From contig NC_079216.1 in assembly GCF_029633865.1 (NCBI RefSeq), positions 16,962,505 to 17,026,504 of the forward strand: 64,000 nucleotides of DNA, written 5' to 3'. Made by a program: the position numbers and the translations under genes. The notes beneath the pieces were generated by a model. The model was not told the DNA's origin, searched no databases, and saw only the letters and a program-made list of their open reading frames with translations. Origin of the DNA: Lampris incognitus (lineage: Eukaryota; Chordata; Actinopteri; Lampriformes; Lampridae). How positions within the stretch are numbered: the first letter of the stretch is position 1; the number at the start of each line of letters is the position of its first letter. Positions 10,382 through 22,300 of this stretch are shown one piece after another.

Positions 10382-13300
10382 CATGTGGGATGGGTGGGAG
10401 GGCACGTCCAGCACAGGCATTGGAGGCCAGGAACGAATGCGTGTCGGAAAAGACATCAAAGGCAAACATGACGGGGGTCCACTTTAGACGGTGCTTCTGG
10501 GAATCTGAGTAGGCCACCTCCTCGACGTAATATGCAAACCTCTTCACAACCAGATCGTCGTTCACACAGATCTGAAAATGGATGAGAAGACTGGTCAAAA
10601 AACCATTAAGGTCTGTCTCGAAAAAAACAACCAGAATTATCAAGCAAAGTGAACTTTTCCCACAAATACTCAAATTTCATTAACCTTTTACATTTTTAGG
10701 TCTGAAACTAATGACTGCCATTATGAAATAATTTATCAATTTTTTCAACTGTTTAATCATTTGGTCTATAAAATGTCAAAATTAACTACACATGCCCATC
10801 ACAAGTTCCTAGGAACCAAAGTGATGGCTAAAAACTGTTTGCTTAGTCCCTCCAGCAGACAGAAAACCCCTCTGATTCAATCTTCTTTAATTTTCTTACC
10901 TGGATTACTGAGCATGCATCAAGACAATAGACAAGCATGTTAAAAGCAGAGGCTACAAGACCATCTACAAGCAGCTTGATGTGTTGAGAATGTTGCGCTG
11001 AGAATGCTGATTGAGAAGTATATAGAAGACAATGAGGAATTACATTGTGTCTTTGTAGATTTAGAGAAAGCATACAACAGGGTGCCAAGAGAGGAGGTGT
11101 GGTATTATATGAGGAAGTCGGGAGTTACAGAGAAGTATATAGGAGTGGTGCAGGATATGTATGAGGGAAGCGTGACAATGGTGAGGTGTGTGTTTGGAAT
11201 GACAGATGGGTTCAAGATGGAGGTGGGGTTACATCAAGGATCGGCTCTGGGCCCTTTCATGTTTGCAATGGTGATGGACAGGTTGACGGACGAGATCAGG
11301 CAGGAATCTCCGTGGACTATGATGTTTGCGGATGAATTGTGATCTGGAGCGAGAGTAGGGTGCAGGTGGAGGAGAGCCTGGAGAGGTGGAGGTATGCACT
11401 GGAGAGAAGAGGAATGAAAGTCAGTAGGAGAAAGACGGAATACCTATGCGTGAATCAGAGGGAGGACAGTGGAATGGTCAGGATGCAACGAGTAGAGGTG
11501 ACGAAGGCGTATGAGTTTAAATACTTGGGGTCAACTGTCCAAAGTAACGAGGAGCGCAGAAGAGAGGTGAAGAAGAGAGTGCAGGCAGGGTGGAGTGGGT
11601 GGAGAAGAATGTCAGGAGTGATTTGCGACAGAAGGGTACCAGCAAGAGTTAAAGGGAAGGTTTACAAGATGGTTGTGAGACCAGCTATGTTATATGGTTT
11701 GGAGACAGTGGCACTGATGAAAAGACAGGGGCGGAGCTGGAGGGGACAGAGTTGAAGATGCTAAGATTTTCATTAGGAGTGACGGAGAAGGACAAGATTA
11801 GGTACAATTATATTAGAGGGACTGCTCAAGTTGGACGGTTTGGAGACAAAGCAAGAGAGGCAAGATTGAGATGGCTTGGACATGTGTGGAGGAGAGATGC
11901 TGGGTATATTGAGAGAAGGATGCTGAATATGGAGTTGCCAGGGAAGAGGAAAAGAGGAAGGCCAAAGAGGAGGTTTATGGATGTGGTGAGGGAAGACATG
12001 CAGGTGGCTGGTATGTCAGAGGAAGATGCAGAAGACAGGAAGGAATGGAAACGGATGATCCGCTGTGGTGATCCCTAACGGGAGCAGCCGAATGTAGTAG
12101 TAGTGGTAGTAGTAGTAGTGGTGGTAGTAGTAGTAGTAGTAGTAGTAACTTATTTGAATGATGAAACGTATCTGTCGAGAAACATATCCAGATGAACTGA
12201 TTCAGTCTTCTTTGATGCTTGTCTATTATTTTCTTTCTGATCTCCTCAGACAACTCTCTCCTTTGCTTTCTCTCATCCATGTTTGGTGTGGTGCACATAT
12301 TGACACCAAAGAGCAGAGTGATTTTCTTACCTGGATTATTGAGCATGCATAAAGACATACAGCACAGCGACTACTTTTCTGCATTTAAATAGGCTGAATG
12401 ACTGATTACAAGGTTGGAGAGGTATGATACTAATTAAAGAATGTAATTAGTTTGAAATACCACTATAATCCAATTATTTTTCTAAAAGGTACCAAACAAA
12501 TGTGTCCAGGCCATTTTAGAATATCACAGGTTCTTTGCTTTATTGTATGATGGACATTCATTACGTGTTCATCACAGAACCCCATACATGCCCCAGTGGC
12601 ACACCATAGTAGAACATCTCATATTCTCCACAAGGGGATGAGGGCTGGGAACAAATAAAGCCAACTGCTGTGAGAAAGCGGTGGCAAAGATTATGTAACG
12701 TAAAAGTCCAGCGAGGAACACAGTAACGGAAAAAGACAACTCTCCATGCGCCGATAAGCAAGAGGGAGAACGCACGATGGCAACGTTATTCACGGTACAA
12801 AAAATAACATGTACAACCAAACTAAGCAAATTGTCATGACAACGTTATCCACAGGACCAAAAATAACGTCTGCAACTGACCTAGGCAAATCGTCATGACA
12901 ACGTTATCCACGAGACCAAAGATAACATCTGCAACCAACTTGGGCAAATCGTCGTGATAACATCATCCATGGGACGAAATTGCAACCTTCGCTTAGAAAG
13001 GTTGCTGCCACATCACAAGGATGTCACGGTGACCAAATGGGCACTTACTGGCGATACGCTGGTGAAACAGCCTTGCACAGCTGCCACAGAAAGTAAACAA
13101 AACATAGCTGTGTTATTTTTTTAAAGGCATTAAATACTTAAAATCGCAAAAATTAATGAGTTAATTTTGACAACACTAATTTTCACATAGCTAAAACAAC
13201 TAATCAATTCCAAAAATTACAATCAAGTCAACCTGTACAACTAATCCTATTAATTGACATCCTTTCAGAACTAAACTTTTTCCATCCGTGTTCACATCAT

Positions 13301-16300
13301 TTTTTGATTGGTCAAGCAAACTTTGTGGCAAATCTGCTTCGCGAGCGTGGAATCAACAGCAGTGACGTACGGCATTCACCTTGGGTGGAGTTTATCCTCA
13401 CCTTTACGTTCTTGATGGACAAATAGAGCTCGATGGCGATGGAATCGGCCTGGGTCTCACACATCAGTGCCTCTGCCTGCGTGGAAGCTTCAGGAAAATA
13501 ACACAGAATTTTCATTGACGATACTGGCCGTCATCACCAAACTGTCACTTTTGCAAAGAAATGAAAGTTAATCCTGCCAGGAAATCAACCATCACTTGGG
13601 TGTTAAATTGTATTTTTACAATCTAAAAGACTGAAAGTGACTAGAATTTTTTGGGGTTTAGCAGTCACTGTGGCCAGGGTACATTCAAGATTAGAGATAA
13701 GTAACGAAACTTTTAACTTAAGGTAGTATCAACGATGTTCCATGGCAAGCCACGTGTACACAGGTTTTTATTTAAATCCAATACTTCATCAGATGATTTC
13801 ACTGATTAGTCCTCCCATGTCTGGCTAAGGTACGTTAACCAGTGGAAACAGTTGGTGGAGTGTTGGGCTGGAGAGAAGACCTGCATACACATGGCTCTCC
13901 ATGGCACATAATTGAGGGACCACTGACCTAACAACCTTTAAGGCAAAGTTAAGAGAAACTGGCCACCATAATTTTAGTCACATTGCAATGGTTTATGTGC
14001 ATATATACGGGGGAGGTCACCTTGCAGCAGGTTGTGAAAGTAGCGTATTGCTGCGATGTCCCACTTGTTAGATGGGCTGCAGAGAACACATGGTGGAGAG
14101 AATGACGTAGTCCATTATCTTATCTTTCTATTCAGATAATTCTGTCATAACCACTCTAATCTGTCACATTTTTGTATGCTTTCTATCTGTTTTCTAACTG
14201 TGATGTCACAGTTTCAGCTATTGTTGTCTGGTTCAACTGTAAAAATAAGGAAACAACGTGATAGTATATGACAAAAATTGACTTAAATGTAATTGACTTA
14301 AATGTAAACCAGCCTCACACAAGCCCTGCTTTCGCCTCACAGATGGACACATGCATGGTTGTCGGTTTAACTCCTGCCAGATGGAATCTCTTGGCCCAAA
14401 AAGGAAACTTGAGGAACTCCTGTTGAGCGGTGCGGAAACTAGAACAGGAGAACAGACTTGAGTCCTACAGAGTTAGCATACGTAAGTGGGGTATGTTCTC
14501 AAATGCTAATCAACTAAACAGACATACTTTCAAGACATGGAGATGTAGAGCTATTTATTTGTAAAGCACTTTCTGTGTTTTGAAAGGTGCTTTTTAAACT
14601 GAGCTTATCATTATCATCACCATTACATTTATTATTATTATCACTGTCTGTTTAGCAGCTGGAGTTAAATAGAAAGCAGAGGGTTTGGTTATGTACAGCA
14701 ACCTGGCTTTTTCACATGCTGAAAAGAAATGATATGTACCAAGAGCTCTAAACAGCAACTTATTACCCACACTACAGCAAATTCATGCATAAGTTACGAC
14801 AACGCTTGCAAAATACTCAATAACTGATGAATGTACCAAGGATACCGATCCAACGGCATCGATCAAAGCTTCGTGCACTTACTTTACTGTGCAGAAACAT
14901 TTACTGTGCTTACAAATATTAGACACCAGTAAGTAGAGAGACAGATAACACAAAGAACAAGCTATAGGCAGGTTGTTTTAATGATTGTCACCAAAGTGCT
15001 GTAAAAGGAAGCCCAACATAAAGATATCAGCTGTGATCAAGAATGATTGAGTCCTACTCATTGGAGCTGACGATGAGATGTTCCCCATAGTCGACCAGCA
15101 GACATCTGACCTCGCTTCCCACTGTGCCCGGGAACACAGCCTCCACCTTTGCCCTGCACCAGCACTTCTGGGAGGACCAGTACACCACATACACCTGAGG
15201 GACAGCAGGAACCACAATACATTTAAACAGGGATCCAGCTCTTCTGCAACATAATCTCAATGTAATTTCTTTACACAGATCATTAGAGTGATGTCCTAGG
15301 AATCATGATTCATTACATGTTTAACTCTTTATTTTCATGTTCGGGTTAGGAGAGGGGTTGAAGTTTAGAAATGTAGGATTTAATTTGTTAGTATACACAG
15401 CAATAATAATAATAAACAATTTGTTTTAGAAAAGTGCTATACAAATAATGTTACAAAGTGCTTTACAAAGAATAAAACCACACAAGGCAAAAATTAGAGT
15501 AAGACCAAATAAATAAGAGTAAAATTAAAAACAGTATAAATAAATAAAAACAAATATCATACATTTGTAAAAGCTTTCATAAAAAGAAAAGTTTTAATTG
15601 ATCTAAAACTCATTTTAATGCAAATGTATGCAATTTTAGGAGCATTTGGGGAGTGGCAGGTCTATTTTTTTTCCCACAAAGTTATTAAACTTTGAAAATC
15701 CAAAACCATCCAAATGACGGCCTTGGTCATTCTAGTAGTGTTAAAAGAAGCTAGAAACTTGGCTTGTCTTAGTTCAACAGGAAGAGAGTTCCATAGTGTG
15801 GGGGCTCTAAGCCCAATCACCCTTTGTAACAAACCGAGACCTGGGACCAGCAGGGCTCCATCTGCAGATCTTAATGGTCGAGGGGCTATATGACCAGGTC
15901 AATAAATCACAAATATATGTGGGAGCAAGACCATTTAAAGCCTTTAAAGTGAGTAATAAAACAAGCCTCAACATCTTTTGGTCATCTAAGGAGAAAGGTT
16001 TTCCAGAACAGCAACCTCAATCTCCACACCAAAGTGCTTGTTTACAGAGCAGTGTGCATCTCCACACTACTCTATGGATGTGAGGCATGGACCATCTACA
16101 GCCACCATCTCAGAAGCCTGGGGGCCTTCCATGTGAAATGTCTCCAGAGGATCCTCAGCATTACTTGGGAGGACAGAGTGCCACACACAGAGGTGTTGGA
16201 GTGGGCAGGCAACTGCAGCGTGGAGTCTACCCTAAACCACTATCAACTCAGGTGGTTTGGGCATGTTATTTGCATGCCCAGCGAACAACTCCCATGTTAA

Positions 16301-19300
16301 GTCCTCTACGACCAACTACGCCTTGGTCAACGCACTGCTGGTGGGCAGAAGAAGCAGTTCAAAGACCAAATGAAGACCACGCTGAAAAGATGCCAGATCA
16401 ACCCCTCTTCTTTGGAGGAACTTGCTTCTTGCCGCACAACCTGGCGCTCTCACGTCTCAGAGGGAGTGAACTATATGGAAAACCAGCGCACACAACACCG
16501 TGTAGCAAAGCGTGCGAAGAGGCATGTTCGCAAAGCTGCCCCTGCCCCTTCCAGCACCACTTTTACATGCCCGGTCTGCAACCGCAACTGTGCATCCAGG
16601 ATTGGACTATTCAGCCACCCAAGGACTCACAAATAGGAGAAGATGGTCATCATCGGACACGATGGACAGCCAGCAAGCAAAGCAATATGGTCATGCCTCT
16701 TTGACCCAGTAATGAGCCGAGCAGCGACATTTTGTACCAACTGCAGACGGTGGAAGGAGCCCCTGCTGATACCAGAATAAAGTGCATTACAACAGCCAAG
16801 CCAAAAATAGATAAAAGCATGTACAACTTTTTACATATCAACTAAATATAACCTCGTTTTGGGGATTAGCTTGAGCTGTTTGATTTGCTCCAAACTGATG
16901 TTAGCATCAATTATTACCCCAAGATTCCTAGCAGCCTGCTTACGGCTACCTGATAGACCACCAAGATTAGTAACAAAAGGGCTGACAGAATTTGCGGGAC
17001 TGAACAGAATGACCTCAGACTTATTAAATTTGAGAACATTTTTGGACATCCAGGTTTTGATATTAGAGAGGCTAGTTTCAAGATTTGCGAAGGTTATGTT
17101 ACAGCCTTATTCCAAAATGGATTAAATTTCTTTTTTTTCTCATCAATCTACATACAATACCCCATAATGACGACGCGAAAAAGGTTTTGTATACATTTTT
17201 GCAAATTTATTAAAAATAAAAAACTGAAATATTGCACGTACATAAGCATTCACACCCTTTACTCAGTACTTGGTTGAGGCACCCTTGGCAGCGATTACAG
17301 CCTCAAGTCTTTTTGGGTATGAAGCTACAAGCTTGGCACACCTACACTCACCGGCCACTTTATTAGGCACACCTGTCCAACTGCTCGTTAACGCAAATTT
17401 CTAATCAGCCAATCACATGGCAGCAACTCAATGCATTTAGGCATGTAGACATGGTCAAGACGATCTGCTGCAGTTCAAACTGAGCATCAGAATGGGGAAG
17501 AAAGGTGATTTAAGTGACTTTGAACGTGGCATGGTTGTTGGTGCCAGACGGGCTGGTCTGAGTATTTCAGAAACTGCTGATCTACTGGGATTTTCACGCA
17601 CAACCATCTCTAGGGTTTACAGAGAATGGTCCGAAAAAGAGAAAATATCCAGTGAGCGGCAGTTCTGTGGGCGAAAATGCCTTGTTGATGCCAGAGGTCA
17701 GAGGAGAATGGCCAGACTGGTTCGAGCTGATAGAAAGGCAACAGTAACTCAAATAACCACTCATTACAACCGAGGTATGCAGAAGAGCATCTCTGAACGC
17801 ACAACACGTCGAACCTTGAGGCAGATGGGCTACAGCAGCAGAAGACCACACCGGGTGCCACTCCTGTCAGCTAAGAACAGGAAACTGAGGCTACAATTCG
17901 CACAGGCTCACCAAAATTGGACAATAGAAGATTGGAAAAACGTTGCCTAGTCTGATGAGTCTCGATTTCTGCTGCGACATTCGGATGGTAGGGTCAGAAT
18001 TTGGCGTCAACAACATGAAAGCATGGATCCATCCTGCCTTGTATCAACGGTTCAGGCTGGTGGTGGTGGTGTAATGGTGTGGGGGATATTTACTTGGCAC
18101 ACTTTGGGCCCCTAGTACCAACTGAGCATCATGTCAACGCCACAGCTTACCTGAGTATTGTTGCTGACCATGTCCATCCCTTTATGACCGCAGTGTTCCC
18201 ATCTTCTGATGGCTACTTCCAGCAGGATAACGCGCCATGTCATAAAGCTCGAATCATCTCAGACTGGTTTCTTGAACATGACAATGAGTTCACTGTACTC
18301 AAATGGCCTCCACAGTCACCAGATCTCAATCCAATAGAGCACCTTTGGGATGTGGTGGACCAGGAGATTCGCATCATAGATGTGCAGCCGACAAATCTGC
18401 AGCAACTGCGTGATGCTATCATGTCAGTATGGACCAAACTCTCTGAGGAATGTTTCCAGTACCTTGTTGAATCTATGCCACGAAGGATTAAGGCAGTTCT
18501 GAAGGCAAAAGGGGGTCCAACCCGGTACTAGTAAGGTGTACCTAATAAAGTGGCCAGTGAGTGTATATTTGGGGTATTTCTCCCATTCTTCTCTGCAGAT
18601 CCTCTCAAGCTCTGTAAGGTTAGATGGGGAGCGTCGCTGCACAGCTATTTTCAGGTCTTTCCAGAGATGTTCAATGGGGTTCAAGTCTGGGCTCCGGCTG
18701 GGCCAATCAAGGACATTCACAGACTTGTCCCGAAGCCACTCCTTCGTTGTCTTGGCTATGTGCTTAGGGTCGTTGTCGTGTTGAAAGGTAAACCTTCGCC
18801 CCAGTCTGAGGTCCTGAGCGCTGTGGAGCAGGTTTTCATCAAGGATCTCTCTGTACTTAGCTCCATTCATCTTTCCCTCGATCCTGACTAGTCTCCCAGT
18901 TCCTGCCGCTGAAAAACATCCCCACAGCATGATGCTGCCACCACCATGCATCACTGTAGGGATGGTATTAACAAGCTGACAAGAGGTGCCTGGTTTCCTC
19001 CAGACATGACGTTTGGAATTCAGGCCATAGAGTTCGATCTTGATTTCATCAGACCAGAGCATCTTGTTTCTCATGGTCTGAGAGTCCTTTAGGTGGTTTC
19101 TGGCAAACTCCAAGCGGGCTGTCATGTGCCCTTTACTGAGCAGAGGCTTCCGTCTGGCCACTCTACCATAAAGGCCTGATTGGTGGAATGCTGCAGAGAT
19201 GGTTGTCCTTCTGGAAGGTTCTCTCATCTCCACAGAGGAATGCTGGAGCTCTGTCAGAGTGACCATCGGGTTCTTGGTCACCTCCCTGACCAAGGCCTTT

Positions 19301-22300
19301 CTCCCCTGATTGCTCAGTTTGGCTGGGCAGCCAGCTCTAGGAAGAGTCCTGGTGGATTCAAACTTCTTCCATTTACGAATGATGGAGACCACTGTGCTCT
19401 TCGGGACCTTCAAAGCTGTAGAAATTTTTTTGTACCCTTCCCCAGATCTGTGCCTTGATACAATCCTGTCCCGGAGGTCCACAGACAATTCCTTTGACTT
19501 CATGGCTTGGTTTCTGCTCTGAAATGCACGGTCAACAGTGGGACCTTATATAGCCAGGTGTGTGCCTTTCCAAATCATGTCCAATCAATTGAATTTACTA
19601 CAGGTGGACTCCAATCAAGATGTAGAAACATCTCAAGAATGATCAGTGGAAACAGGATGAACCTGAGCTAAATTTTGAGTGTCATAGCAAAGGGTGTGAA
19701 TACTTATGTACATGCAATATTTCAGTTTTTTATTTTTAATAAATTTTCAAAAAATGTCTACAAAACCTTTTTCACTTTGTCATTATGGGGTATTGTGTGT
19801 AGATTGATGAGAAAAAAAGGAATTTAATACATTTTGGAATAAGGCTGTAACATAACAAAATGTGGGGAAGTGAAGGGGTGTGAATACTTTCCGGAGGGAC
19901 TGTATGTTTAACCCAATGTTTTATTGCCTATTCTATTTTATCCTTCTCTTAATACAGGTGACTGAGCTCCTCAAAGGTCTCTACAAACACTACCACTATT
20001 TGTTCAAAGCCTGGAGAGAGCTCAAAGCACTAAGTGGGGTCCTCCAGCATAAGATCTGGTAGCCGACCAATCTGGGGGGAACAAGGTGGCTCCCACATAT
20101 GGAGAGTTCTTCAGACCCTCATGAAGGACTATGCTGTGGTGTTGGCACATATGGAGACCACCACTGAAACCAGGCAAGTCACTGTTGTGGCAAAGAGTCA
20201 CCTATTTTTCAATTTGCATTTTCATGAATGGGTTGTATCCCTAGCCTGGCAGCCTGCCTAGGGCGTCTCCCTGCCTGCTGCCCAATGACTTCTGGGATAG
20301 GCTCCAGCAGCCCCGCGACCCTGACACTAGGGTAAGCGGTTTGGATAATGGATGGCTGGATTACCGAGTTGTATTCTCATTATTGAATAACTGTGATGTG
20401 TGTGTGTGCTTTTTCCAGATCTATCAGTGCAGACATGATAGGGAGAGCCAAGCAGTGTGTCCAGATCTTGAAGAACTACAGCCACCTCCTGTTTATGGTC
20501 CTGGTACAGGCTATCCTAAAAGTTTTGCGCTGCTCAGGTTTATTTTTCCTCTGTAATGTTTTGAGTGATTAGTACAGTGTAGTGTTAGTATTGGTGACAT
20601 TCAAAGGTTGAATTAGTTCCTCTGGATACAACATTTATTGACAGAAATGTTTCATCACTCATCTAAATGACCTCTTCAGTCTCGACTGACTGCAGGTATC
20701 TCCATCCCTTATAAACACAGTGGCATATCAAAGAGGGTTGAATCAGTTCATCTGGATACGTTTATTGACAAATATGCTTCATCACTCAACTAATGCTCCT
20801 TTTCCACTATCGGCTCATCTCCACTCATGGAGTGTTGTTTTCCATTACCGTAAGAGTACCCCCTCAGTGTAGCTGGTCTGCATTGATTTTGGTACCCGCT
20901 CCAGTTTTTTTGGAAACTCGACAAGGGTCGTACCAGAAAAGTGGGAACAGTTACCAAAATGCCGTTATTTTACAGTAATGGAAAACGAAAAAGTCGAGTC
21001 AAGTGAGCCGGTACCATGTAGCGGAAAAGGGGCTTAAGTAACATCAGTCTAAACTGACTGTAGGTATCCCCACCCCTTATAAACAATACAGTTAGATAAC
21101 GACCGAAACCAACAACCAATTTCATATGCAAATATGGGTGTGACCATTAACTAAAGTTTCAATGGCCATGTGTACTATTCAGAGGATCAGAGCATGTTGC
21201 GATCACAGATTTTTTTTTCTTATTGAATTTTCCCCAATTGTACCCATCCACTTCCCCCACTCTTCCGAGCCGTCCCGGTCTCTGCTCCACTCCCTCTGCT
21301 GATCCGGGGAGGGCTTCAGATGACCACATGTCTCCTCCGATACATGTGGAGTCGCCAGCCACTGCTTTTCACCTGACGATGAGGAGTTTTGCCAGGGAGA
21401 CGTAGCACATGGGAGGATCACACTATTCCCCCCCAGTTCCCCCTCCCCCTTGAACATGCACCCCGACTGATGAGAGGAGGCGCTAGTGCAGTGACCAGGA
21501 CACATACCCACAGCCGGCTTCCCACCCACAGACACGGTCAATTGTGCCTGTAGGGACGCCTGACGAAGCCGGAGGTAACACGGGGATTTAAACTGGAGAT
21601 CCCTGTGTTGGTACGCAGCAGAATAGACTGCTACACTAGCCGGACGCAATCACAGATAAGCATGCATCAAGACATATTAGTGACATAGTTATTCTTTGCC
21701 GTCTAAATCTGAAGCTTTAGGAGGACAACGTTACACTCGCAAGGCCTTACAGGCCTTTTGAGACTGCACTAATCTAATCACACCCACAAGCATACTATAC
21801 ACTCAGCAGCTGGAGAGAACCTTGAAGGCTTTCTTCAGGACTCTGCAGAGGGCTAGTTCCATACAGTGCAGCTCCAGAGCTTTAGCCAGGAGAGCAGGGA
21901 TAGATTCGACAGGTAGCGAATGGGGGGAGAGAGAATAAGAGCATTTGTTGATGTAGTGAGGCGACGTGAGGTGACGCAGCAGTCGGCCTTCATCGCCACT
22001 AGTCAGTTTGATGTGTCTGGGCCCTTAGATGAGTGATGAAATATATCTGTCAACAAACGTTTCTAGATGAACTGATTAAACCTTCTTTGAGTCAGGCATG
22101 AATGCATGTGCAGTATTAGGAAATATAGATACAAGAAAGCATTGTTGCAGAACCATCCTAATTAAAATTTGTAATACTACAATAATTTAGCACTTGAATG
22201 AATAACAGGACAATAAACCAACTTAAAAAATATTTAATATTCTGTTAAAGAAAAATGGCCCAACAATGAAATCTTTCAGTGGTGACAATAGTCTTGTGGC

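Larger units (their letters stand above)
17263..19503 (-). pseudogene. Tc1 transposase ORF, intact except for the nested insertion
   Basis: The minus strand starts at ATG 19,503 (MKSKELSVDLRDRIVSRHRS) and runs to the insertion point at 18,566. It resumes at 17,342 and stops at TGA 17,265-17,263. Ignoring the inner element and one copy of its TA duplication, the frame is continuous for 340 codons (339 residues), the usual Tc1 length. The paired-type helix-turn-helix N-terminus and the catalytic DDE are present: LWSDEIKIELYG, FQHDNDPKHIAKTT and PDLNPIEHLWKDLK. As it stands the inner element truncates it after about 312 residues. Whether the joined protein would be active is unknown, and the left terminus is incomplete. 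Confidence 0.9.
17097..19904 (-). mobile_element. Outer Tc1/mariner element (minus strand), host of a nested insertion
   Basis: The right terminus is complete (ending CCGGAGGGACTGTA at 19,904). The left inverted repeat begins at about 17,097 and lacks the outermost 50 or so bases found on the right. Shared inverted-repeat sequence includes CAATACCCCATAATGAC on the left and its complement GTCATTATGGGGTATTG on the right. Between the ends lies a transposase ORF interrupted only by the inner Tc1 (17,343-18,565). Confidence 0.9.
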
